A DNA stretch of 64,000 nt from Bradyrhizobium sp. BR13661 (GTDB lineage Bacteria; Pseudomonadota; Alphaproteobacteria; Rhizobiales; Xanthobacteraceae): NCBI RefSeq assembly GCF_029892425.1, contig NZ_JARXWB010000021.1:62001-126000 (forward strand), read 5' to 3'. Shown one piece after another: positions 42,641 to 51,706 of the stretch. The notes below the pieces were generated by a model that made no database searches, was not told the DNA's origin, and was given only the letters and a program-made list of their open reading frames with translations. Position 1 is the stretch's first letter, and each line of letters begins with the position of its first letter. The position numbers were made by a program, and so were the translations under genes.

Positions 42641-43870
42641 ATGACCAACGCACATACGAAGCAACATCTGGAGACCCGGCTGCGTCAGCAGCCGGGATCG
42701 GATTCACAAACTACCTGGCGCTATGCGATGGCGGGACTGTCCGCATCGTTGGTCGGACTTGGCCTCGCCCGCTTTTCCTATACGCCTCTGATCCCCGCTT
42801 TGATCGCGGCGAAATGGTTCAGCGCCTCCGACGTCGTCTATCTCGGCGCGGCGAACCTTGCGGGCTACCTCGCCGGCGCTCTCGCAGCACGGGTTGTCGC
42901 GGCACGCATCGGCGCAGTCCGCGCGTTGCGCGCGATGATGCTGCTGGCCACGCTCTCCTTCTTTGCCAGCTCAGCGCCGGTGTCCTTCACCTGGTTCTTC
43001 GCCTGGCGCTTCCTCTCCGGCCTCAGCGGCGGAATCATCATGGTGCTGGCGGCCTCCATCATTCTGCCGCACACCTCGCCCACCCGGCGCGGCATTGTCG
43101 GCGGCGTGATCTTTGCGGGCGTTGGTCTTGGCGTCGCCGCATCGGGCACGCTGGTGCCGCTGCTGCTGCAACAAGGCCTGCAGCAAAGCTGGTACGGCCT
43201 CGGCGTCCTGTCAGCCGTGCTGACGCTCACGAGCTGGTGGAACTGGCCTGCAGACGCCAGGACTGACACCGCGCCGACGCATCATGCAAAGCAGCGCCAC
43301 ACCTCGACGTCCGCCTTTGCACTGCTGATCCAATACGGCCTCAACGCAGTCACGCTGGTGCCGCACATGGTCTTCATCGTCGACTTCGTGGCGCGGGGGC
43401 TCGGCCAGGGCATTGCTGCCGGATCACGCTACTGGGTGCTGTACGGTCTCGGCGCGATCATAGGCCCACTCGTCACCGGCCATCTCGGCGACCGGTCGGG
43501 CTTCGGTCCGGGCTTGCGCGCGGCGTTCCTGATCGAAGCGGCCGCTGTGCTGCTTCCCACGGTCAGCACTGCACCGGCGTCTCTGATCGTATCGAGCGTC
43601 GTGATCGGAGGGTTCACGCCCGGCATCGTGCCCCTCGTGCTCGGACGCATTCATGAGCTCGTCCCGCACGCGAGCGAGCAGCAGCGCGCGACGTGGAGCC
43701 ATGCCACCACCAGCTTTGCGCTGTTCCAGGCCGCCGCCGCTTACGGCTTCTCCTGGATCTATGCGAACACGGGCGGCGACTATCTGGTCTTGTTCGCGCT
43801 CGGCGGCGGCGCCGCCGCGCTGGCGCTCGCAATCGACCTTGGCCTCGCGCTCACCATGCGGAAAGCATAG
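42641..43870 (+). CDS. YbfB/YjiJ-family MFS transporter
   Basis: 409 residues from the second of two adjacent ATGs, chosen because AGGAGG then lies five bases upstream. Twelve predicted membrane helices with a central cytoplasmic loop (about 205-225). N-terminal block GLSASLVGLGLARFSYTPLIP is the family signature. Members are presumed exporters with unknown substrates. Forms a unit with the SDR gene under the LysR regulator; 14 bases from the convergent monooxygenase stop. Confidence 0.85.
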   Translation: MTNAHTKQHLETRLRQQPGSDSQTTWRYAMAGLSASLVGLGLARFSYTPLIPALIAAKWFSASDVVYLGAANLAGYLAGALAARVVAARIGAVRALRAMMLLATLSFFASSAPVSFTWFFAWRFLSGLSGGIIMVLAASIILPHTSPTRRGIVGGVIFAGVGLGVAASGTLVPLLLQQGLQQSWYGLGVLSAVLTLTSWWNWPADARTDTAPTHHAKQRHTSTSAFALLIQYGLNAVTLVPHMVFIVDFVARGLGQGIAAGSRYWVLYGLGAIIGPLVTGHLGDRSGFGPGLRAAFLIEAAAVLLPTVSTAPASLIVSSVVIGGFTPGIVPLVLGRIHELVPHASEQQRATWSHATTSFALFQAAAAYGFSWIYANTGGDYLVLFALGGGAAALALAIDLGLALTMRKA

Positions 43871-43884
43871 AAGCGGCGGCGTGA

Positions 43885-45345
43885 TCAGGAATACTGCATC
43901 ACGCCGTCGTCGATCCGCCCGAAGCGCAACGACACGATATCGAGCGCATAGTTCTGGTACAGCCGCCATGGCTGCTTCGAGCCCTGCTTCGGCATCTTCG
44001 CGACCGAGCGCTGCACGTAGCCCGAAGTGAAGTCGAGCGACGGCTGCGCGGTGATCTCGGGATCATCATTGTGCGGCATGCACTGACGGAAATTGTGCCG
44101 ATCCATGTAGTTGAGGAGCCGGCAGACATATTCGCAGGTGAGATCGCATTTCAGCGTCCACGACGCGTTGGTGTAGCCGAACGCCGAGGCCATGTTGGGC
44201 ACGTCGGCATACATCATGCCCTTGTAGGTGAGCGTGTTGGCAAAATCGACGGCGCGGCCGTCGACGCTGACCTCTAATCCGCCAACGACCTGGAGCACGA
44301 GGCCCGTCGCCGTCACGATGATATCGGCGGGCAGCTCGCTGCCATCCTTCAGGCGGATGCCATCGTGGGTAAAGGTGTCGATCTCGTTGGTGACCACGGC
44401 GGCGCGCTTTTCCCGGATCGCCTTGAACAAATCGCCGTCGGGCACGAGGCAGAGTCGCTGATCCCAGGGATTGTAGCGCGGCGTGAAATGGGTCGCGATA
44501 TCGTAGTCCGGCCCGAGCGCCATACGCACGCCACCGAGGATCAGGTTCTTCACCTTGTCCGGCCGCCGGCGGCTGAGCTGGAAGAAGAACATCCCCCACA
44601 TCACGTTGCGCCAGCGGATCAGATGATAGGCCAGCCGCGCCGGCAGGTTGCGACGCAGTTTGTTGGCGACGGGATCCTGCGCCGGGCGCGACACCACATA
44701 GGTCGGCGAGCGCTGCAGCATGGTGACCTGCGCCGCTGTCTTGGCGAGCTCCGGCACCAGCGTTACCGCGGTCGCGCCCGAGCCGATCACGACGACGCGT
44801 TTTCCGGCGTAGTCAATATCCTCGGTCCATTTCTGCGGATGGACGATACGACCGGCGAAATCCGCAACGCCGGCAAACTCCGGCGTGTAGCCCGCCTCGT
44901 ATTTGTAATAGCCCGCGCACATGAACAGGAAATTGCAGGTGAAGCGCACGGTCTCGGTCGCGCCCTCGCCCACCGCGTGCTCGACCTCGACAGTCCAGCG
45001 CGCCTCAGGCGTCGACCACGCCGCGCGCTTGACGCGATGGCGGAAGCGGATGTGCTTCTCGATGCCGTTCTCGGTCGCGGTCTCGCGCACATAATTCAGG
45101 ATCTGCGGCCCGTCGGCGATCGCCTTCGGATCGGTCCACGGCTTGAAGGAATAGCCGAGCGTGAACATGTCGCTGTCGGAGCGGATGCCGGGATAGCGAA
45201 ACAGGTCCCAGGTGCCACCGATACAGTCACGTCCCTCCAGAATGACGTAGCTCTTGCCCGGGCACTTGGTCTGCAGATGATAGCCTGCACCGATGCCCGA
45301 CAGACCGGCACCGACGATCAGCACGTCGAAATGTTCTTGTTGCAT
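43885..45345 (-). CDS. Flavin-dependent monooxygenase, Baeyer-Villiger-like
   Basis: 486 residues from the ATG with GGAGGAAACC upstream. FAD site VGAGLSGIGAGYHL (11-24), NADPH site VIGSGATAV (187-195) and a BVMO fingerprint at 163-174 reading F-A-G-R-I-V-H-P-Q-K-W-T; the last residue is T rather than the usual P or D. It inserts oxygen into ketones or acts on N/S atoms using NADPH and O2. Solitary gene with its own ribosome-binding site. Confidence 0.86.
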   Translation of the reverse strand: MQQEHFDVLIVGAGLSGIGAGYHLQTKCPGKSYVILEGRDCIGGTWDLFRYPGIRSDSDMFTLGYSFKPWTDPKAIADGPQILNYVRETATENGIEKHIRFRHRVKRAAWSTPEARWTVEVEHAVGEGATETVRFTCNFLFMCAGYYKYEAGYTPEFAGVADFAGRIVHPQKWTEDIDYAGKRVVVIGSGATAVTLVPELAKTAAQVTMLQRSPTYVVSRPAQDPVANKLRRNLPARLAYHLIRWRNVMWGMFFFQLSRRRPDKVKNLILGGVRMALGPDYDIATHFTPRYNPWDQRLCLVPDGDLFKAIREKRAAVVTNEIDTFTHDGIRLKDGSELPADIIVTATGLVLQVVGGLEVSVDGRAVDFANTLTYKGMMYADVPNMASAFGYTNASWTLKCDLTCEYVCRLLNYMDRHNFRQCMPHNDDPEITAQPSLDFTSGYVQRSVAKMPKQGSKQPWRLYQNYALDIVSLRFGRIDDGVMQYS

Positions 45346-45462
45346 GGTTTCCTCCGCCGAGGCGGGATAGTCCGACCGCAAGCCCGAGCCGTCAATCCGC
45401 AACAACCGAACCGGGAACCGAATTTTCGCACCGGCGCCGCCGCCTCCCGCCACACGGACAAA

Positions 45463-45491
45463 GCAAAAAGGCCCCGGATCGCTCCGGGGCC
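45463..45491 (-). terminator. Rho-independent terminator of ahcY
   Basis: GGCCCCGGA, TCGC loop, TCCGGGGCC; on the minus strand it is followed by TTTTTGCTTT. Located 26 bases past the ahcY stop. Confidence 0.88.
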
Positions 45492-45516
45492 TTCGCCTGC
45501 TCTGAATAGATCGAAC

Positions 45517-46938
45517 TCAGTAGCGGTAGTGGTCCGACTTGTACGGGCCTTCCTGCTTCACGCCGATATAGTCGGCCTGGTCCTTGCGGAGCTCGGTGAG
45601 CTTGACGCCGATCTTGGCGAGGTGCAGGCGCGCGACCTTCTCGTCGAGGGTCTTCGGCAGCACGTAGACTTCCTTCTTGTACTTGCCGTCCTTGTTGTTG
45701 GCGAACAGCTCGATCTGCGCCAGCGTCTGGTTGGTGAAGGACGCCGACATCACGAACGAAGGATGGCCCATCGCGTTGCCGAGGTTCACGAGGCGGCCTT
45801 CCGACAGCAGGATGATGCGGTGCTTGTCGGGGAACTCGATCTCGTCGACCTGGGGCTTGATGTTGGTCCACTTCAGATTGCGCAGAGACGCGATCTGAAT
45901 CTCGTTGTCGAAGTGACCGATGTTGCAGACGATGGCGCGATCTTTCATCGCACGCATGTGCTCGATGGTGATGATGTCCTTGTTGCCGGTCGCGGTCACG
46001 AAGATGTCGGCGCGGGGCGCGGCGTCTTCCATGGTCGTGACTTCATAGCCTTCCATCGAAGCCTGCAGCGCGCAGATCGGATCGACTTCCGACACCATCA
46101 CGCGGCAGCCGGCCTGGCGCAGTGAGGCGGCCGAGCCCTTGCCGACGTCGCCGAAGCCCGCGACCATCGCGACCTTGCCCGACATCATCACGTCGGTGCC
46201 GCGGCGGATGCCGTCGACCAGCGATTCGCGGCAGCCATAGAGGTTGTCGAACTTCGACTTCGTGACGCTGTCGTTGACGTTGATCGCCGGCCACAGCAGC
46301 GTGCCGGCCTTCTGCATGTCATAGAGACGATGCACGCCCGTGGTGGTTTCTTCGGAAACGCCCTTGATGCTCTCGGCGATCGCGGCGAAGTAACCCTTGG
46401 GCTTTTCCTTGAGCTGCTTCTTCAGAAGCGCGAAGAAGACTTCCTCTTCTTCCGAAGCCGGCTTGTCCAGGAAAGCGGTGTCGCCCTTCTCGGCCCGCAG
46501 ACCGAGATGGACGTACATGGTGGCGTCGCCGCCGTCGTCCAGGATCATGTTCGGGTGACCGCCACCGTGCCAGTCGAACAGTTTTGCGGTGTAGTCCCAG
46601 TAGTCTTTCAGCGTCTCGCCCTTGACGGCGAACACCGGAATGCCGGCGGCGGCGATCGCCGCGGCGGCGTGGTCCTGGGTCGAATAGATGTTGCAGGAGA
46701 CCCAGCGGATGTCGGCGCCGAGCGCTGCCAGTGTCTCGATCAGCACGCCGGTCTGGATCGTCATGTGCAGGGAGCCGGCGATGCGCGCGCCCTTCAGCGG
46801 CTGCTTCGGGCCATACTCCTCGCGGGTGGCCATCAGGCCGGGCATCTCGGTCTCGGCGAGCGAGAGCTCCTTGCGGCCGAAATCAGCGAGCGAAATGTCC
46901 TTGACGATGTAATCGGTGAAGCCGGGCTTCGCGTTCAT
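45517..46938 (-). CDS. ahcY: Adenosylhomocysteinase
   Basis: 473 residues, the long bacterial form with the roughly 40-residue insertion. SAH-binding N- and C-terminal parts (PLKGARIAGSLHMTIQTGVLI region) and the NAD-binding motif VAGFGDVGKGSA; the C-terminus ends KSDHYRY as in all family members. It splits S-adenosylhomocysteine into adenosine and homocysteine in the SAM cycle. AGGAC lies 8 bases upstream of the start. Follows metK on the same strand after 117 bases that contain a palindromic repeat. No SAH riboswitch was recognised. Confidence 0.96.
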   Translation of the reverse strand: MNAKPGFTDYIVKDISLADFGRKELSLAETEMPGLMATREEYGPKQPLKGARIAGSLHMTIQTGVLIETLAALGADIRWVSCNIYSTQDHAAAAIAAAGIPVFAVKGETLKDYWDYTAKLFDWHGGGHPNMILDDGGDATMYVHLGLRAEKGDTAFLDKPASEEEEVFFALLKKQLKEKPKGYFAAIAESIKGVSEETTTGVHRLYDMQKAGTLLWPAINVNDSVTKSKFDNLYGCRESLVDGIRRGTDVMMSGKVAMVAGFGDVGKGSAASLRQAGCRVMVSEVDPICALQASMEGYEVTTMEDAAPRADIFVTATGNKDIITIEHMRAMKDRAIVCNIGHFDNEIQIASLRNLKWTNIKPQVDEIEFPDKHRIILLSEGRLVNLGNAMGHPSFVMSASFTNQTLAQIELFANNKDGKYKKEVYVLPKTLDEKVARLHLAKIGVKLTELRKDQADYIGVKQEGPYKSDHYRY

Positions 46939-46960
46939 TGCGAGTGTCCTGTTGTTGAGC

Positions 46961-47047
46961 GGGCATTCCGGGACGCCTCGAAGAAGGTGCCCCGGACTAG
47001 CGGCGTGAAGATGAAGAATTCCGGATTCATGCGAACCCGGAATGACG
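46961..47047. repeat. Palindromic intergenic repeat between metK and ahcY
   Basis: Outer arms GCATTCCGGG (46963 region) and CCCGGAATGACG (47036-47047), plus inner ATTCCGG/CCGGAAT pairs. A Bradyrhizobium-type dispersed repeat that could fold in the metK-ahcY transcript. Confidence 0.6.
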
Positions 47048-47055
47048 CACGAAAA

Positions 47056-48252
47056 TCAGACCGCGCGCTTGAGCGCTTCGACGAGGTCGGTCTTCTCCCA
47101 GGAGAAGCCGCCCTCGTTGTCGGGCGTGCGGCCGAAATGGCCGTAAGCCGAGGTGCGCGCGTAGATCGGGCGATTGAGATCGAGATGGGTGCGGATGCCG
47201 CGCGGGGTGAGGTCCATCGCCTTGGCAGCGGCCTTCTCGAGCTGGTCTTCCGACACTTTACCGGTGCCGTGGGTGTCGATGTAGATCGACAACGGACGCG
47301 CGACGCCGATGGCGTAGGCGAGCTGCAGCGTGCAGCGATCGGCAAGGCCGGCCGCGACGATGTTCTTGGCGACGTAACGCGCAGCGTAGGCCGCCGAACG
47401 GTCGACCTTGGTCGGATCCTTGCCGGAGAACGCGCCGCCGCCGTGCGGGGCCGCGCCACCGTAGGTGTCGACGATGATCTTGCGGCCGGTCAGACCGGAG
47501 TCGCCGTCGGGACCGCCGATGAAGAACTTGCCGGTGGGGTTGATGTGCCAGATGGTCTTCGGCGTGATCCAGTCCTTCGGCAGCGCCTCGCGCACATAGG
47601 GCTCGACGATGTCGCGGATCTGCTTCGACGAGATGTCCTCGATCAGATGCTGGTGCGACACCACGATCTCGCGCACGCCGACCGGCTTGCCGTTCTCGTA
47701 CTGCACGGTGACCTGGCTCTTGGAGTCGGGGCCCAGCACCTTCTCCCTGCCGGAGTGGCGGGCTTCCGAGATCAGGCGCAGAATCTTGTGCGCGTAGAAG
47801 ATCGGCGCCGGCATCAGGTCCGGCGTTTCGTTGGTGGCGTAACCGAACATGATGCCCTGGTCGCCGGCCCCCTCTTCCTTGACTTCGCCCGGCTGCAGGG
47901 CGTCGACACCCTGGGCGATGTCGGCCGACTGCGGATGCAGCAGGATCTCGATATCGGCGGTCTTCCAGTGAAATCCTGCCTGCTCGTAGCCGATGTCCTT
48001 GATCGCGGCGCGTACCACGCTCTCGATCTGCTCATTGGTGACGGAGGCGGGACCGCGGGTCTCGCCCGCGATCACCACCTTGTTGGTGGTCGCCAGCGTC
48101 TCGCAGGCGGCGCGGATCTGCCACGGGTCGATGCCGGCCTTCGGCCCTTCGCGATAGAACAGGTCGACGATTTCGTCGGAGATCCGGTCGCAGACCTTGT
48201 CTGGATGGCCTTCGGACACGGATTCACTGGTGAAGAGATAGGACGCGCGCAT
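47056..48252 (-). CDS. metK: S-adenosylmethionine synthetase
   Basis: 398 residues from ATG 48252 (AAGGGG 7 bases upstream; the preceding TTG is not needed). SESVSEGHPDKVCDR at the N-terminus, the ATP loop QGIMFGYA, and the phosphate loop GGGAFSGKDPTKVDRSAAYAAR split around residue 280. It condenses methionine with ATP to form SAM. A candidate -35 TTGACT overlaps the stop of the upstream methyltransferase gene. Genes on this strand read methyltransferase, metK, ahcY: production, use and recycling of SAM. Confidence 0.96.
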   Translation of the reverse strand: MRASYLFTSESVSEGHPDKVCDRISDEIVDLFYREGPKAGIDPWQIRAACETLATTNKVVIAGETRGPASVTNEQIESVVRAAIKDIGYEQAGFHWKTADIEILLHPQSADIAQGVDALQPGEVKEEGAGDQGIMFGYATNETPDLMPAPIFYAHKILRLISEARHSGREKVLGPDSKSQVTVQYENGKPVGVREIVVSHQHLIEDISSKQIRDIVEPYVREALPKDWITPKTIWHINPTGKFFIGGPDGDSGLTGRKIIVDTYGGAAPHGGGAFSGKDPTKVDRSAAYAARYVAKNIVAAGLADRCTLQLAYAIGVARPLSIYIDTHGTGKVSEDQLEKAAAKAMDLTPRGIRTHLDLNRPIYARTSAYGHFGRTPDNEGGFSWEKTDLVEALKRAV

Positions 48253-48313
48253 CAAGAAACCCCTTGTTCCACCGCTACCGGCGGACGTTTGCGATGTTTA
48301 CAGTTGGATTAAG

Positions 48314-49669
48314 TCAATCACGCCGGCGCGAGATGACGTAGGATTCGTCGAGAAACCAGAGCCCGTTGTACTTCCGCAGCACATCCCTGGCGGCATCCAG
48401 AGTGCGGCCGTTTTGAGTCATATCTGTCAACCGGTCGTCCTCAATCTGGGCGACATACACTGCCGCATTCCACGCTGCAAAGGCCGTCGAGGTTCCGATA
48501 GTGCCCGTCACCTCGTTGGGCAGCGCTTCCATATCATACCTGAAGATCGAACGGTTATCCGCATAAGCATTAAAATTTAAGTCGCGGCCCAACGATCCGA
48601 GCTCATACTTAACGGCGCGCAATAGCTCATGACGGCTCACCGAGAAAGGATTTTCTCCAGGCCAGATCGCCTGGATCATTTCCATGCCGGGATCATGACC
48701 ATGGGAGTGGATTCCGATCAGGCGGCCGCCCGGTCGCAAGGCCTTGGCCAGCGGTGCAATAATCCGCTTGGCCCGGAAATTGACCGAAGACAGGGCCCGG
48801 TATGGCTGGGATGCAATTACGAGGTCGAAATTGGCCTCGGTCTGGCCCGGCCGCGGAATGGTCGAATCGAGCAAGAACCGGTGGTCCTCGCGGTAGAGCA
48901 CCAGGACCACAGGCCGCTCGTACAGCGGCATGGCCGTGCGCGGGCTGATCGCGGCGCGCCAGTTCTGCTCCAGGAACGGCCGCAGCTCGGCGATCTGCTG
49001 CTCGAACTCGCCCGATGAGGCGCCGCGCAGCGGAACCTCATGCCACACGGTGGCCGCGGCCGCCGTGGGCGATGCCGGCGTCAGCCAGGGCGCCTCGGAA
49101 TAGAACATGTTGGTAAAGACGAAAACCGAGGCCGGATGCTCGAATATGCGGTCCGGCACCTTTTCCAGCGTCAGCCGCAGATCCTCGAGACTGAGCTCCT
49201 TGCCTGCCACATAGAACGGCATATGCGGGTAGCGCTGGTGGGTCGCGCGCAGCACCCGCGCCAGCACCGTGCCGTCGCCCACACCGGCATCGAAAATGCG
49301 CAGCGCCGGCGGACGCGGATGGATGGTGGAGAGTTCGAGCGCCACCCGGTCGGCAATGACCCGCTTCTCGCTGCAGGTGTGGACGAACAGCAGATATTTC
49401 TGCCGGTTCTCGAAGAAGCGGAAATTGCCGCGCGGATCGCGCTTTTCCGGGGGCACCTGAAGCCCCCGCGGTGGCGGCAAGCCGCCGGTCGTCGATGCCG
49501 CGATATAGGCCTGGATCCGCTCCAGCGTATCGATGGTGATGCGCTTGCCCTCGCGCAGCCGGTGGACGAGCTTCCCATCGTTCACCGCACGCCGGCCAAA
49601 CGTCGATTCCGCCATGTCCGCCGTGCGGCAGAACTCGGTGATTTGGCTCAGGATTTCGTCGTTTTTCAT
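48314..49669 (-). CDS. SAM-dependent methyltransferase with N-terminal helix-turn-helix-like domain
   Basis: 451 residues from the ATG at 49669; seven more upstream codons are possible. Residues 1-60 look like a helical DNA-binding module (AESTFGRRAVNDGKLVHRL, then TIDTLERIQAYI). A Rossmann methyltransferase domain follows with the SAM loop IFDAGVGDGTVL (125-136). The C-terminal half is unfamiliar and has no second motif I can name. The gene is 61 bases upstream of metK on the same strand. Target could be protein, RNA or a small molecule; the HTH suggests DNA association. Confidence 0.7.
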   Translation of the reverse strand: MKNDEILSQITEFCRTADMAESTFGRRAVNDGKLVHRLREGKRITIDTLERIQAYIAASTTGGLPPPRGLQVPPEKRDPRGNFRFFENRQKYLLFVHTCSEKRVIADRVALELSTIHPRPPALRIFDAGVGDGTVLARVLRATHQRYPHMPFYVAGKELSLEDLRLTLEKVPDRIFEHPASVFVFTNMFYSEAPWLTPASPTAAAATVWHEVPLRGASSGEFEQQIAELRPFLEQNWRAAISPRTAMPLYERPVVLVLYREDHRFLLDSTIPRPGQTEANFDLVIASQPYRALSSVNFRAKRIIAPLAKALRPGGRLIGIHSHGHDPGMEMIQAIWPGENPFSVSRHELLRAVKYELGSLGRDLNFNAYADNRSIFRYDMEALPNEVTGTIGTSTAFAAWNAAVYVAQIEDDRLTDMTQNGRTLDAARDVLRKYNGLWFLDESYVISRRRD

Positions 49670-49835
49670 GGGTGGGATTGCGGTGGGCAAGAGAGTTGGG
49701 AACCGTCTCCTAGCAAATTCTGCCCACTCTGGGAATACCGCCGCCCTGCTTTACCCCAGCTCCGATGACGCGGGCGTGAACCCCGAGGTGCCGCCGGGCA
49801 ACAAACAAGTCACTTCTCCTGAAGGAACCGCCGCC

Positions 49836-51554
49836 ATGCGTCGCCCGCTCGTCGCGCTCGCTCTGCTCGCCGCCGCGTTTTGGTCGGCGCCCTGCTCGGC
49901 CCAATCCCGCAGCCAGCTCGGGCCACTCTGCACCACCGAGACCACGCCGGCGGACCAGATGGTCGACGCCTGCAGCAAGATCATCGCGCTGAAGGTGTTC
50001 AAGGGCGAGCAGCTCGCGACCGTCTATTTCTGGCGCGCGGTGGGCTGGAACAAGAAGGGCGACTACGCCAAGGTCATTGCCGACACCACCGAGGCGGTCC
50101 GGCTCCAGCCGAGCCAGGCGGTCTACAATCTCAGGGGCTCGGCCTATTACGACAGGGGCGACGACGACATCGCCATCGCCGATTTCGACGACGCCCTGAA
50201 GCTCGGCCCGCCCAGCGGCATCATTTTCCACAATCGCGGCAATGCCTGGCGCAGCAAGGGCGACTACGCCAAGGCGATCGCCGACTACGACATGTCGATC
50301 AAGGCAGATCCGAAATCGGCGTTCTCGTACCAGAATCGCGGCATTGCGAAGGAAGCGCTAGGAGATCTCGACGGTGCGCTTGCCGACATCAACCAGGCGA
50401 TCCGGCTCGACCCGACACTGCCGCAGCCGCTGATCAACCGCACCGCGATCTGGCGCGCGAGAGGCGATCTCGATCGTGCCATTGCCGATGGCAGCGAGGC
50501 GATCCAGCTCGCCAAGGACAAGCCGCCGGTCAACGTCATGACGCCGCCGAACAGCGTGCTGATCTCGGCGTACACCCATCGCGCGCTGGCCTATGAGGCC
50601 AAGGGCGACTACGCGCATGCGCGCGACGATTACAAAGCGACGCTCGCGATCGTGGCCTCAGATGCAGGCAGCAAGGCCAACCAGGCAACCGCAAAGGTGC
50701 GGCTGTCGCTGGTGAGCGATGCAGCCGCGCCGATCCCGCGCGATGCGCCCTCACCGACGACGCAACCTGCAGCGGCTCCTGCGCCACAGCAGACGGGCGC
50801 ATCGCCAGCACCCTCGCCTGCACCCGCTGTTCGCGTTAATCGCATGGCGCTGATCATCGGCAATGGCACTTATGCCCATGTGAAGGCGCTGCCCAACCCG
50901 CCAAACGACGCCCGTGCGGTTGCGAAGAGTTTGCGCGATATCGGCTTCACCGTGTCGGAAGGCGTCGATCTCGATCGCTCGGCGATGCAGACGATGACAC
51001 GGGAGTTTTTGCGAGATGCCGCACGGGCGCAGGTCGCTCTGGTCTATTACGCCGGTCACGGCGTGCAGGTCGATGGCCGCAACTATCTCATTCCCGTCGA
51101 CGTCGAGCTCAAGCCTGGCGCCAACATGACGGAGGCCATGATTGACATGGACACGATCATGGCGGGCCTCGATGACCAGGTCCGCACCAACATCCTGATC
51201 TTCGACGCCTGCCGCAACAATCCCATGGCGGAGCACGTGGCGGCCGCGGGCACCAATCGCGGCATCGAAAGCGCATCCGGCCTCGCAGCGCCAACAAGCC
51301 GTGCATCCGGAGTGACACTGGGAGCCGGCACGCTGATCGCATTCGCGACCGCGCCGGGCCAGGTCGCGCTCGATGGCGAAGGCGCCAACTCGCCGTTCTC
51401 TGCAGCGCTCTCCCGCCATCTCGGCACGGCGGGTCTGGAAGTGCAGCAGATGCTGACGCGCGTGCGGGCCGAAGTGGTCTCGGCCACCAAGAACAAGCAG
51501 GTGCCTTGGTCGAACTCGTCGCTGCTGGGCGAAGTGTATCTGGCGGAGAAATGA
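49836..51554 (+). CDS. Exported TPR-caspase-like peptidase (C14 family)
   Basis: 572 residues from ATG 49836 (AAGGA upstream). A signal peptide ends near CSA-QS (residue 22). Residues about 60-275 are six TPR-like repeats with the recurring KGDYAKAIADY pattern. A proline/alanine-rich linker (about 295-332) leads to a caspase-like domain (335-572) with the catalytic dyad H408 in YYAGHGVQ and C459 in IFDACRNNP. Bacterial caspase homologues of this type (orthocaspases) cleave after basic residues. Likely periplasmic. Upstream of DUF2167 and M50 genes on the same strand. Confidence 0.88.
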   Translation: MRRPLVALALLAAAFWSAPCSAQSRSQLGPLCTTETTPADQMVDACSKIIALKVFKGEQLATVYFWRAVGWNKKGDYAKVIADTTEAVRLQPSQAVYNLRGSAYYDRGDDDIAIADFDDALKLGPPSGIIFHNRGNAWRSKGDYAKAIADYDMSIKADPKSAFSYQNRGIAKEALGDLDGALADINQAIRLDPTLPQPLINRTAIWRARGDLDRAIADGSEAIQLAKDKPPVNVMTPPNSVLISAYTHRALAYEAKGDYAHARDDYKATLAIVASDAGSKANQATAKVRLSLVSDAAAPIPRDAPSPTTQPAAAPAPQQTGASPAPSPAPAVRVNRMALIIGNGTYAHVKALPNPPNDARAVAKSLRDIGFTVSEGVDLDRSAMQTMTREFLRDAARAQVALVYYAGHGVQVDGRNYLIPVDVELKPGANMTEAMIDMDTIMAGLDDQVRTNILIFDACRNNPMAEHVAAAGTNRGIESASGLAAPTSRASGVTLGAGTLIAFATAPGQVALDGEGANSPFSAALSRHLGTAGLEVQQMLTRVRAEVVSATKNKQVPWSNSSLLGEVYLAEK

Positions 51555-51706
51555 GGGCATCCGGGCCGAACGCGCAGACGAGCTAAAATTGCAACAGCCC
51601 ACCAGATAGTCGAGCGCAACCTGCGGCTGCTCTATTCTGTCGAATATCGTTATCCTACAGTGCCGCCAACATCGATCATCGGTGGACAGGTTGCTGGGGA
51701 AATCTG

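Noticed and set aside
46330..48312. 660-codon plus-strand frame opposite ahcY and metK
   Set aside because: Crosses two well-supported genes on the other strand; shadow of high GC.
46939..48313. SAM/SAH or SAH riboswitch in front of ahcY or metK
   Set aside because: Neither leader contains the conserved core; the ahcY leader is a palindromic repeat.
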